Source of the DNA: Allobosea lathyri
GTDB lineage: Bacteria; Pseudomonadota; Alphaproteobacteria; Rhizobiales; Beijerinckiaceae
Reading direction: 5' to 3'
DNA length: 64,000 bases
NCBI RefSeq assembly: GCF_900108245.1
Contig: NZ_FNUY01000006.1
Location: 248,001-312,000, forward strand
Part shown: piece by piece, positions 16,484 through 24,421 of the stretch
Position numbering within the stretch: the first letter of the stretch is position 1
How the letters are laid out: each line of letters starts with the position of its first letter
Made by a program: the position numbers and the translations under genes
Notes under the pieces: model-generated
The model's database searches: none
The model's input: only the letters and a program-made list of their open reading frames with translations
What the model was told of the DNA's origin: nothing

Positions 16484-16602
16484 GTGATTGTCCGTCTTTA
16501 GCGGGTTGGTCTAAATTGTTCGGGTCAGCGACACTGTGATGCAGATCGCCTGAAGGATCGTGCGGATATCAGAATTCGATCTGGCTGTCCACGCTGCACA
16601 AG

Positions 16603-16634
16603 CTCAAAAACGCCGGAAAAACCGGGTTTTTGAG
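16603..16634 (-). terminator. Probable terminator after purK
   Basis: Arms ctcaaaaac and gtttttgag enclose ccgg/ccgg, so the stem itself carries the A/T tracts. It begins 20 bases past the purK stop on the minus strand. It could work in both directions. Confidence 0.65.
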
Positions 16635-16653
16635 GAGGCGTTGTTCGGACCGC

Positions 16654-17748
16654 TCAATTCTTCTCCGGCACGACCCGCGTGACATGACCCATCTTGCGGC
16701 CGGCGCGGACGTCGCGTTTGCCGTAGAGATGCAGATGGGCGCCGGGTTCGGCCAATAGCTGGCGCCAGCGCAGCGCGGCGTCGCCGATCAGGTTTTCCAT
16801 CTCGACCCGGCCGCGACGCGCGGCCGAACCCAGCGGAAACCCGCAGACGGCGCGGACATGCTGGTGGAACTGCGAGGTTTCCGCGCCCTCGCTCGTCCAA
16901 TGCCCGGAATTATGGACGCGCGGCGCGATCTCGTTGACGATGACGCTCTCACCGTCGCCGATGACGAACATCTCGACGGCGAAGACGCCGATATAGCCGA
17001 GCGCATCGCCGATCCGGTGGGCGGCCTCGATGGCGGTGCGCGTCGCGCCTGGCGTCAGCCGCGCCGGCACGCGCGTGAAGGCGAGGATATGGTCGCGATG
17101 CTCGTTTTCGCAGACGTCGAAGGCGGCATAGGCGCCATCGGCGCCGCGTGCCGCCACCACCGAGACCTCGCGCGAAAACGGCACGAAACCTTCGAGAATG
17201 GCGGGGAAGTGGCCGATCGCCTCATAGGCCTCGGCGAGATCGCTGCCGGGCGCGATCTTGACCTGGCCCTTGCCGTCATAGCCGAAGCGGCGGGTCTTCA
17301 GGATGCTGGGGCGGCCGAGCGCGGCGACCGCCGTCTCCAGGTCGACCAGCGAATCGACTGGCCGGAAGGGCGCGACGGCCAGGCCGAGGCCCGAAACGAA
17401 GGTCTTCTCGCTGAGCCGGTCCTGCGTTACCGCCAAGGCGCGGGCGCCGGGATGAAGCTGTGTGCGAGCGGCGAGGAAGGCGGCCGTGGCGGCCGGCACG
17501 TTCTCGAATTCGTAGGTCACGACATCGACGGCATCGGCAAAGCGCGCCAGGGCCGCCTCGTCCTCATATTCCCCGACGGTATGACGCGCAGCGACGTCGA
17601 AGGCCGGGCTGTCGGCCTCGGGCGCAAAGACATGGGCGCGGATGCCGAGATCGGCGGCCGCCAAGGCGAGCATGCGGGCGAGCTGGCCGCCACCGAGGAT
17701 GCCGAGCATGGCGCCCGGCGCGAGCCCCTGCGAAACCGGCGTGCTCAT
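16654..17748 (-). CDS. purK: 5-(carboxyamino)imidazole ribonucleotide synthase
   Basis: A 364-residue ATP-grasp enzyme that carboxylates AIR to N5-CAIR with ATP and bicarbonate in purine synthesis. The N-terminal pre-grasp motif [12 protein letters not shown] lies at about residues 18-29. The ATP-grasp core includes [14 protein letters not shown] near 151-164. The late metal-binding region [25 protein letters not shown] is near 267-291. ATG 17748 overlaps the purE stop by 4 bases (ATGA), giving a coupled purE-purK operon. Confidence 0.97.
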   Translation of the reverse strand: MSTPVSQGLAPGAMLGILGGGQLARMLALAAADLGIRAHVFAPEADSPAFDVAARHTVGEYEDEAALARFADAVDVVTYEFENVPAATAAFLAARTQLHPGARALAVTQDRLSEKTFVSGLGLAVAPFRPVDSLVDLETAVAALGRPSILKTRRFGYDGKGQVKIAPGSDLAEAYEAIGHFPAILEGFVPFSREVSVVAARGADGAYAAFDVCENEHRDHILAFTRVPARLTPGATRTAIEAAHRIGDALGYIGVFAVEMFVIGDGESVIVNEIAPRVHNSGHWTSEGAETSQFHQHVRAVCGFPLGSAARRGRVEMENLIGDAALRWRQLLAEPGAHLHLYGKRDVRAGRKMGHVTRVVPEKN

Positions 17749-18245
17749 GTCTGGGTCCTGTCGGGCCGCTCGGCGATGGCAGCGCTCTGGCGCTCGCGAT
17801 AGGTGTCGAGCCGGTCTGCCAGCGCCTCGTCGCTCAGGGCCAGAACCGCCGCGGCCAGCAAAGCGGCGTTGACCGCCCCGGCTCGGCCGATGGCGAGTGT
17901 TCCGACGGGGATGCCGGCGGGCATCTGCACGATCGAGAGCAGGCTGTCCTGGCCCGAAAGAGCTTTCGACTCGACCGGCACGCCGAAAACCGGAAGCGGG
18001 GTGAGCGATGCGGTCATGCCCGGCAGATGGGCCGCGCCGCCCGCGCCCGCGATTACCACCTTGAAGCCCGCAGCCTTGGCGCCCTGTGCGAAGCTGACCA
18101 TGCGTGCGGGTGTGCGATGAGCCGAAACGATGCGCGCGTCATAGGCGATGTCGAGGGCGTCCAGCGTCTCCGCCGCGTGGCGCATCGTCGCCCAATCGGA
18201 CTGGCTGCCCATGATGATGGCGACGGGGGGATTGGTCTTGGCCAT
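17745..18245 (-). CDS. purE: 5-(carboxyamino)imidazole ribonucleotide mutase
   Basis: A 166-residue class I PurE that converts N5-CAIR to CAIR. Motifs: IIMGSQSDW near 10-18, SAHRTP with the catalytic histidine near 41-46, [12 protein letters not shown] near 67-78, and [10 protein letters not shown] near 111-120. ATG 18245 is chosen, with GGAAGCG upstream; the open frame extends further but the extra N-terminus has no family match. It is the first gene of purEK. Confidence 0.97.
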   Translation of the reverse strand: MAKTNPPVAIIMGSQSDWATMRHAAETLDALDIAYDARIVSAHRTPARMVSFAQGAKAAGFKVVIAGAGGAAHLPGMTASLTPLPVFGVPVESKALSGQDSLLSIVQMPAGIPVGTLAIGRAGAVNAALLAAAVLALSDEALADRLDTYRERQSAAIAERPDRTQT

Positions 18246-18389
18246 GAAACGGAACGCTTCCGCAAGCTCGGGTAAGGAAGCGCGCGATCTAGACCGCCGG
18301 ACGCAGCGGAAGCAAGCGGCGAATCGGACAAACCGCTCCGAAATCGGACTTAATGCGCGCCGGCCTTCGTCCGAGAGGCTCGCCGATCG

Positions 18390-18505
18390 CGCCGTCATCC
18401 CGGACGCAGCGAAGCGGAGATCCGGGATCCATTCCGGAGCGCTGACCGGTCAACGCCCCGGAATGGATCCCGGGTCTCCCTGCGGTCGCCCGGGATGACG
18501 GCGCG
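18390..18505. repeat. Palindromic repeat, family B (copy B2)
   Basis: Ends gcgccgtcatcccggacgca and cgcccgggatgacggcgcg form the outer stem. Inner gatccgggatccattccgg and ccggaatggatcccgg form a second stem. It lies upstream of purE between same-strand genes. A lone right half of a family A repeat (tcaggatgagggct) follows at 18563-18576. Confidence 0.88.
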
Positions 18506-18584
18506 TTTTTCGCTGATGTTCAAGTCTTTGAAAACAGGGATAGCATTATCGGCCAGGTCCCTCAGGATGAGGGCTGAAAGCGAC

Positions 18585-18803
18585 TCAAGCGATGATGTCG
18601 GGGGTCAATGCGTCCTCGATCTGGGTGATGCGGTCCTTCAGGTAAAGCTTGCGCTTCTTCAGCCGCTGCACCTGGATCTGGTTGATCGGGCCGACGCGCT
18701 CGAGCGCATCGATGGCGCTATCGAGGTCGCGATGCTCCTCGCGCAGGCGGGACAGTTCCGTCGTGAAGGCCTCGATCTCTTCCGGACTGAGCTCGAATCC
18801 CAT
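18585..18803 (-). CDS. YdcH-like DUF465 protein
   Basis: A 72-residue, charged, all-helical protein of the DUF465/YdcH family. The C-terminal half has the family hallmark LKKRKLYLKDRITQIE. ATG 18803 has AGGAG 7 bases upstream; a TTG one codon earlier is also possible. The function is unknown; the family is small and predicted to form helical hairpins. A second family member lies on the opposite strand at 19294, and the 490-base gap between them holds a large inverted repeat. Confidence 0.9.
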   Translation of the reverse strand: MGFELSPEEIEAFTTELSRLREEHRDLDSAIDALERVGPINQIQVQRLKKRKLYLKDRITQIEDALTPDIIA

Positions 18804-18805
18804 CA

Positions 18806-19071
18806 AGAGCTCCTGAGAGAATCTGGGGCGGTCTCGACGCCGGCAATTCGTTCACTCCGCCAGGAGCGGCGTGAAGCCGATACCGCTGGTATCGGCAAGC
18901 GGTGCGACGCCGCGGGTGGACGAATTCCCGGCGCCGGAGGTGAGCTTGGGAGGGGCGCCTGCTGTGTCGAATCTGCTCGCCGATACCAGCGGTATCGGCT
19001 GCGCGCTTCTCCTTGCATGCGTCCCCTCCCAAGCTCATCGAGATCGCCCCAGATTTTCTCAGGAGCTCTCA
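18806..19071. repeat. 266-bp nested inverted repeat between two DUF465 genes
   Basis: Outer arms are agctcctgagagaatctggg (18806 on) and its near-perfect inverse ending at 19071. Inside lie two copies, in inverse orientation, of a perfect palindrome gccgataccgctggtatcggc (18876-18896 and 18979-18999). A third inverted pair (gagcttgggagggg, 18942-18955 with 19023-19036) is centred on the second palindrome. The left arm is the leader and ribosome-binding site of the minus-strand DUF465 gene, and the right arm duplicates that leader without an ATG. The gap 18804-19293 holds no other gene. Confidence 0.85.
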
Positions 19072-19293
19072 GCCATCTCATCATCGCCGCGATTGGGCGC
19101 GACTATGCGGAGACGCTGGCCGCGCCGCAAGAGTGCGGAGGGCCGGAAAGGCGGGTGCGTCACATTCACGACGCCCCGTAACAGAGGCGGTGAGGATCAC
19201 AGAAACTCATGATGCGGTGCGAGATAGCCCCGCAGACGTGAAGCCGGCTCTGTGTCAGATTGGTTTCGTCAACTGCTCATCAGGAGGATCCAG

Positions 19294-19482
19294 ATGTCGC
19301 TGCAGACCCATCTTACCGAACTCGAACGCAAGCATCGCCAACTCGAGGAAGCCATCGCCCAAGCGGCGGCGAGACCATCCTCGGACGGCCTCAGTGTGGT
19401 CGAGATGAAACGGAAGAAGCTGCTGCTGAAGGAAGAGATCGAGCGAGTGCGGCAAACGATGCCGGGGCGAACCCTGCATTGA
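19294..19482 (+). CDS. YdcH-like DUF465 protein (second copy)
   Basis: A 62-residue, charged helical protein. LERKHRQLEEAIAQA and MKRKKLLLKEEIERVR match the DUF465 pattern seen in the divergent gene at 18585, but overall identity is low, so they are old paralogues. ATG 19294 has a textbook AGGAGG 6 bases upstream. A strong terminator follows about 50 bases after the stop, so the gene is probably monocistronic. Function unknown. Confidence 0.9.
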   Translation: MSLQTHLTELERKHRQLEEAIAQAAARPSSDGLSVVEMKRKKLLLKEEIERVRQTMPGRTLH

Positions 19483-19532
19483 CGACCCGACGGGCTGATA
19501 CGGCCCGATGTCATGGTGATTGTGATGGATCA

Positions 19533-19568
19533 AGCCGGCCCCGCGAGGGGCCGGTTTTCTTTTTGATT
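19533..19568 (+). terminator. Rho-independent terminator after the second DUF465 gene
   Basis: CCGGCCCC / GGGGCCGG stem with a GCGA tetraloop, followed by TTTTCTTTTT. Confidence 0.93.
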
Positions 19569-19746
19569 CGATGGGTATGCCGAGGGTCTCGGGTCGAAAG
19601 ACGGAGAATTGGCCAAATGAGCACAGTTCGATATTTTCGGAGGCTTAGCTCTCAGCGCAGGAACGCGCCCGCTTGACGCCAGCCGCAGAGTACAACAGCT
19701 TCCGCAAGACCAAGTGAAAGCGTTCTGAACTTGCGGGGTTCATGCG

Positions 19747-20529
19747 ATGAAATCTGTCTTTGCCATCGCAGCTCTGCTGCTGACTGCGGCTCCGCTTCAC
19801 GCTGCCGATCTTCCGCCTCCACCGGCACCGCTTGCACCCATCACGGTGCCCGGGCCGACTTTCGCGCTAACCGGCTATTTCTGGGCCTCGGCGCTGGACG
19901 GGCGCACCTCGACAGTGCCGCCTTTGCCGGCGGCGAAGGTGGATCTCAGCTTCGCGGACATCATGAAGGACTTCAATGGCGGCATCATGGGTGCCGCCGA
20001 GATGCGAATCGGGCGCTGGGGATTCGTGGCCGATGCGATGTTCTCGCAGGTCACCTCGGACGCCAAGCTGCCGGGGCCTTACTTCTCCTCGGTCAAGCTG
20101 AGGTCGCAGACCCTGACGCTTCAGGGCTCGGCGCTTTATCGAATTTATGAAGACCAGACCTTCGATGTCGATGTCGGCGCCGGCCTGCGCTTCTGGAACC
20201 TCGACAACAAGCTGAAAATCCTGCCCGGCGCGCTCAACCTCCGGATCGACCACAGCGAATCGGAGGCCTGGGTCGATCCTGTCATCGCCGCGCGCATGAC
20301 AGCCCGGCTCGGCGGGCCGTGGAGCTTGACGCTGGCCGGCGACATCGGCGGGTTCGATGTCGGCGCGAAGCTCACCTGGCAGGCGGTCGGCAGCATCAAC
20401 TACCAGTGGAACGAGAACTGGGTCTTCCGGGCCGGATATCGCGCGCTCTATGTCGATTATCGCAAGGATAATTTCCTCTACGATGTGACGATGCACGGCC
20501 CGATCATCGCCGCGACCTATAAGTTCTAG
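19747..20529 (+). CDS. Outer-membrane beta-barrel protein
   Basis: A 260-residue protein. The N-terminal signal peptide (about 1-19, ending AAPLHA with a cleavage site before ADLPPPP) is followed by a proline-rich linker. A series of amphipathic strands ends with a C-terminal phenylalanine (IIAATYKF), as expected for a barrel inserted by BAM. The ADLP opening after the signal is typical of rhizobial Omp25/31-like porin-type proteins. The ligand or role is unknown. The start is ATG 19747. It ends at a gap filled by repeats of families B and A. Confidence 0.85.
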   Translation: MKSVFAIAALLLTAAPLHAADLPPPPAPLAPITVPGPTFALTGYFWASALDGRTSTVPPLPAAKVDLSFADIMKDFNGGIMGAAEMRIGRWGFVADAMFSQVTSDAKLPGPYFSSVKLRSQTLTLQGSALYRIYEDQTFDVDVGAGLRFWNLDNKLKILPGALNLRIDHSESEAWVDPVIAARMTARLGGPWSLTLAGDIGGFDVGAKLTWQAVGSINYQWNENWVFRAGYRALYVDYRKDNFLYDVTMHGPIIAATYKF

Positions 20530-20552
20530 AGCAGCTGCGTAAGCCGGGGACC

Positions 20553-20668
20553 ACGCCGTCATCCTGGGCGTAGCGAAGCGGAGACCCGGGATCCATCGGA
20601 GGGCTCCGAAGCTCTACGATGGATCCCGGAGCTGCGCGGCAACGCCGCTTGTCCAGGATGACGGCGTG
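20553..20668. repeat. Palindromic repeat, family B (copy B3)
   Basis: Outer arms cacgccgtcatcctgggcgt and cttgtccaggatgacggcgtg; inner arms acccgggatccatcg and cgatggatcccgg. It shares the convergent gap 20530-20880 with copy A4. No gene is seen in that gap. Confidence 0.9.
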
Positions 20669-20748
20669 GTTCCCACCATCAACAGCGGACTCTTAGGATA
20701 ACCGTCGAGGAGACAGCCTCGCTTGTAAGTGATCTTCGGGGACTTCGC

Positions 20749-20861
20749 GCCTCATCCTGAGAAGCCCCAAAGATGTGTCTCGAAGACTGATGATTCCGAA
20801 GCCACCTGAAACATCCTTCGAGACGCCGCTCCTGGCGGATCGGCTCCTCAGGATGAGGGCT
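20749..20861. repeat. Palindromic repeat, family A (copy A4, diverged)
   Basis: Outer arms gcctcatcctgagaagcc and ggctcctcaggatgagggct are still recognisable, with inner gtgtctcgaagac and catccttcgagac. The left half has several substitutions compared with other copies. It lies in the same convergent gap as B3. Confidence 0.85.
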
Positions 20862-20880
20862 GAGGGAGTTCTGAAACGCT

Positions 20881-22509
20881 CTACAAGGCCCTTGCCATCT
20901 CGCGCAGCCTGAACTTCTGGATCTTGCCGGTCGAGGTTTTGGGGACTTCCGCGAAGACCACCGTCTTCGGGCATTTGAACGAGGCCAGCAGCCCCTTGCA
21001 CCAGGCGATGATCTCGGCCTCGGTCGCGGATTGGCCGGGCTTGAGTTCGATGAAGGCGCAGGGGCTCTCACCCCATTTCTCGTCGGGACGGGCGACGACG
21101 GCGGCGGCCTGCACGGCCGGATGCTTGTAGAGCGCATCCTCGACCTCGATCGAGGAGATGTTCTCTCCGCCGGAGATGATGATGTCCTTCGAACGGTCTT
21201 TCAGCTGGATGTAACCGTCGGGGTAGCGCACGCCGAGATCGCCGGAATGGAACCAGCCGCCCTCGAAGGCGGCACGGGTCGATTTCGCGTTCTTGAGATA
21301 GCCCTTCATCACGACATTGCCGCGGAACATCACCTCGCCCAGCGTCTGGCCATCGCGCGGGACGGGCTGCATCGTCTCGGGATCGAGCACGTCGAGCCCT
21401 TCGAGCGCCGGGTAGCGCACCCCCTGGCGGGCCTTCAGCGCCGCCTGCTCGGGGCCGGGCAAGGCGTTCCAGTCGCTGTTCCAGTCGTTGACGACGGCGG
21501 GGCCGTAGACCTCGGTCAGGCCATAGAGATGCGTGACCTCGAAGCCGGCGGCCTGCATCGCGCCGAGCACGGCTTCGGGCGGCGGGGCGGCTGCGGTGAA
21601 GAAGGCGACCTTCTGGCTGAAGTCGCGCCGCTCATCGGGCAGGGCGTTGAGCAAGGCCGACATCACGATCGGCGCACCGCAGAGATGGGTGACGCCATGA
21701 TCGGCCAGCGCGTCGTACACCGCCTTGGCACGCACCTGTCGCAGGCAGACATGCGTGCCGGCGACGATCGAGATCGACCAGGGGAAGCACCAGCCGTTGC
21801 AGTGGAACATCGGCAGCGTCCAGAGATAGACCGGATGCCTGCCCATATTGCCGGTGATGATGTTGGAGGTGGCGAGCAGATTGGCGCCGCGATGATGATA
21901 GACCACGCCCTTGGGGTCGCCTGTGGTGCCCGAGGTGTAGTTGAGGGCGATCGCGTCCCATTCGTCCGCCGGCATCGTCCAGGCGAAATCGGGATCGCCC
22001 TTTTCGAGGAAATCCTCGTATTCGATTGTGCCCAGCCGCTCGCCCGGGCCGTCATAGACCGGGTCGTCATAGTCGATGACGAGCGGCTTCACCTTGCACA
22101 GCGCCAGCGCCTCGCGGATCGTCTTCGAGAATTCGCGGTCGGTGATCAGGACCTTGGCCTCGCCATGGTCGAGCGAGAAGGCGATGATCGCCGCATCGAG
22201 CCGCGTGTTCAGCGTGTTGAGCACGCCGCCGGTCATCGGCACGCCGTAATGGCATTCGAGCATCGCCGGGGTGTTGGGCAGCATGGCCGCGACAGTGTCG
22301 CCCCGGCCGATGCCGTGCCGGGCGAGCATCGATGCGAGGCGGCGCGAGCGGGCGTAGAACTCGGCATAGGAGCGGCGCAGCGGCCCATGGATGATCGCGG
22401 TCCGGCCGGGAAACACGGCGGCTGCCCGCTCCAGGAAAGGCAGCGGCGTCAACGGCTGGAAATTGGCCGGGTTGCGGTCGAGATCGGTGTCATAGGCGGT
22501 GGTCGTCAT
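20881..22509 (-). CDS. Acyl-CoA synthetase (AMP-binding, LC-FACS/DmdB-like group)
   Basis: A 542-residue adenylate-forming ligase. The phosphate-binding motif (NYTSGTTGDPKGV) is near residues 187-199, the substrate-pocket YLWTLPMFHCNGW near 226, YGLTEVYGPAV near 326, the GWFHSGDLG hinge near 418, and the catalytic lysine in PKTSTGKIQKF near 526. The sequence resembles the fatty acid/methylmercaptopropionate CoA ligase group. ATG 22509 has AAGG 7 bases upstream; the frame is open further but without support. It is divergent from the Pr6Pr gene. The natural substrate cannot be told. Confidence 0.9.
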   Translation of the reverse strand: MTTTAYDTDLDRNPANFQPLTPLPFLERAAAVFPGRTAIIHGPLRRSYAEFYARSRRLASMLARHGIGRGDTVAAMLPNTPAMLECHYGVPMTGGVLNTLNTRLDAAIIAFSLDHGEAKVLITDREFSKTIREALALCKVKPLVIDYDDPVYDGPGERLGTIEYEDFLEKGDPDFAWTMPADEWDAIALNYTSGTTGDPKGVVYHHRGANLLATSNIITGNMGRHPVYLWTLPMFHCNGWCFPWSISIVAGTHVCLRQVRAKAVYDALADHGVTHLCGAPIVMSALLNALPDERRDFSQKVAFFTAAAPPPEAVLGAMQAAGFEVTHLYGLTEVYGPAVVNDWNSDWNALPGPEQAALKARQGVRYPALEGLDVLDPETMQPVPRDGQTLGEVMFRGNVVMKGYLKNAKSTRAAFEGGWFHSGDLGVRYPDGYIQLKDRSKDIIISGGENISSIEVEDALYKHPAVQAAAVVARPDEKWGESPCAFIELKPGQSATEAEIIAWCKGLLASFKCPKTVVFAEVPKTSTGKIQKFRLREMARAL

Positions 22510-22659
22510 CGGGGCGCCTTCTGCCGGAGCGTGGTGGAATGCCTTACCGGCTCGCGCGGCCTTGCGTAATCCATCCCTTTTTCCGATGCCGCGCAATCGG
22601 CCATGCTAGGCTTCGCGCGTGTGGGGCGGCGATCCGGCGATGCCGAGCGGGAGATGAGG

Positions 22660-23319
22660 ATGCGAATTGTCGCGGCGCTGGCGGCGGTGCTCGGTTGGGC
22701 GGCGCTGGCCGGGCAGCTCTATCTCAGCCTCGAGGCCGGGGCGGCGACGGGACAGGCGACCACCGAGACGCTGCTGCGCTATATCAGCTTCTTCACGATC
22801 CTGACGAACATCCTGGTCGCGCTGGTGCTGACGCAAGCTGCGCGGGCGCCGGGGCGCGGTGTCCTCGGCAAGCCGAGGATACAGGCCGCAGCGGCGAGCT
22901 ATATCATCGTCGTCGGGCTGATCTATTTCGCGATCCTGCGCCACGAATGGGCACCAACGGGCCTGCAATGGCTGGTCGATGTGATCCTGCACTATGCCAT
23001 GCCGCCGATCTATCTGGCCTTCTGGCTGATATTCGCGCCCAAGGGCAAGGGGTCAGGGAAGGGGCCAGGGGAGGGGGTAAGCTGGACTGCGCCGCTGCGC
23101 TGGCTCGCCTATCCCGCCGCCTATCTCGCCTGGATTCTGGCGCGCGGCGCCGTCTCGGGATTCTACCCCTATCCCTTCATCGATGTGAGGCGCCTCGGCT
23201 ATGACGGGATGGCGCTGAATGCGCTTGCCGTCGCGGGCGTGTTCATCGCGGTCGGGCTCGCCATCGTCGCGCTGGCTCGCCTTGCCGGCAGCAGGCTGTC
23301 AGCGCGAAGCCAAGCCTAG
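22660..23319 (+). CDS. Pr6Pr family membrane protein
   Basis: A 219-residue protein with about six membrane segments. RYISFFTILTNILVALVLT (near 37-55) and PLRWLAYPAAYLAWILARG (near 145-163) match the bacterial Pr6Pr/FAR-17a-like group, whose function is unknown. ATG 22660 is chosen for GGGAG six bases upstream; ATG 22654 and 22603 are in frame but less well placed. A glycine/lysine-rich loop near 128-137 (GKGSGKGPGEG) comes from a short run of repeated G-rich codons. Confidence 0.8.
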   Translation: MRIVAALAAVLGWAALAGQLYLSLEAGAATGQATTETLLRYISFFTILTNILVALVLTQAARAPGRGVLGKPRIQAAAASYIIVVGLIYFAILRHEWAPTGLQWLVDVILHYAMPPIYLAFWLIFAPKGKGSGKGPGEGVSWTAPLRWLAYPAAYLAWILARGAVSGFYPYPFIDVRRLGYDGMALNALAVAGVFIAVGLAIVALARLAGSRLSARSQA

Positions 23320-23347
23320 GACAATATGTTTTCGTGCGGAAACGTTT

Positions 23348-23460
23348 CGTCATCCCGGGCGTAGCGAAGCGGAGACCCGGGATCCATACCTGAGCGTTGA
23401 CGATGGAGGTTCCGGAATGGATCCCGGATCGGCGCCGCTATGCGGCTTGTCCGGGATGAC
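23348..23460. repeat. Palindromic repeat, family B (copy B4)
   Basis: Outer arms cgtcatcccgggcgtagcga and cttgtccgggatgac, inner arms acccgggatccat and atggatcccggat. It fills the convergent gap between the Pr6Pr and TSUP genes. Confidence 0.9.
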
Positions 23461-23487
23461 CAGGTTTCGGTTAAAAACAGCGCGCTG

Positions 23488-24246
23488 CTAGAGCAGCAGG
23501 CTGCGCATGCCGTCGAAGACGAGCTTCACGCCGACTGCGAGCAGCAGCCAGTAGATGAAGGTGTAGAAGCGCTCGGCCGGGACACGGCGGACGAGCCAGA
23601 CGCCGGCGAAGGTCGAGACGACCGCCACCGGCAGGAGTGCGGCGGAGGCGGCGAGGTTCTGCGCGGTAAACTGCCCCAGCGCGATATAGGGGCCAAGCTT
23701 GATCAGGTTGATTGCGGCGAAGAAGATCGCCCCCGTGCCGACGAAGACGGCGGGTTTCAGCCGCTGCGGCATGACATAGATCTGGAAGGGCGGCCCGCCG
23801 GCATGGGCGATCATGCTGGTGAAGCCGCAGATCGCGCCCCAGACGCTGCCGGCACCATAGCTCGGCTTCGTGACCGGTGCCGCCGTCTTGCCGCCGGCGA
23901 GCAGGCGGCGCAGCGCGAAGCCGATCGAGATCAGCCCGACGGCGAGGCCAACCGCAGCGTCCGAGACCTTCGCCGCCAGGAGATAGCCGGCGAGGATGCC
24001 CATCAGCGCGCCGGGCAGGAGGGTCGCGAGGTTGCGGCGGTCGAATTCGCGGCGATAAGACCAGACGGTGACGACATCCTGCGAGATCAGCAGGGGCAGC
24101 ATGATCGCGGCGGCGGCCACGGGCGAGACGACCAGCGCCATCAGCGGCAGCGAGAGCAGCCCAAGGCCGGCAAAGCCGCCCTTCGACAGCCCCATCAACA
24201 CGACTGCGGGCACCATGGCGGCGAAGAATGCGAGATCGAAGATCAT
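23488..24246 (-). CDS. TSUP (TauE/SafE) family membrane carrier
   Basis: A 252-residue protein with about eight membrane segments and the TSUP internal repeat: LMGLSKGGFAGLGLLSLP near residue 17-34 and the second-half counterpart GAICGFTSMIAHAGGPPFQ near 131-149. The family exports or takes up sulfite, sulfoacetate, taurine and other small organic anions. The substrate is not clear here. ATG 24246 starts the protein at its first membrane segment; the upstream extension is arginine-rich and unlike the family. It is divergent from the propionyl-CoA synthetase gene. Confidence 0.88.
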   Translation of the reverse strand: MIFDLAFFAAMVPAVVLMGLSKGGFAGLGLLSLPLMALVVSPVAAAAIMLPLLISQDVVTVWSYRREFDRRNLATLLPGALMGILAGYLLAAKVSDAAVGLAVGLISIGFALRRLLAGGKTAAPVTKPSYGAGSVWGAICGFTSMIAHAGGPPFQIYVMPQRLKPAVFVGTGAIFFAAINLIKLGPYIALGQFTAQNLAASAALLPVAVVSTFAGVWLVRRVPAERFYTFIYWLLLAVGVKLVFDGMRSLLL

Positions 24247-24421
24247 GGCTGCCGTGGGGTCGCGCCCGGAAAGCGGGCGCCTTGGGGTGGGCGAAAGTCT
24301 GACGCGCCGGTGCTTGCGCTGCGAGGGCGGAATGAGCACGATCCCGCGCAAAATTCGCCCTCGCGCCCGCCGGCCCGATGCGAGGGTTTAAGGCCAAAGC
24401 CGGCGAAGAGGAACGCTTCCG

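Noticed and set aside
19617..19676. A 19-codon ORF after the second DUF465 gene
   Set aside because: It is short, its Shine-Dalgarno is 10 bases away, and it resembles nothing. It is most likely chance.
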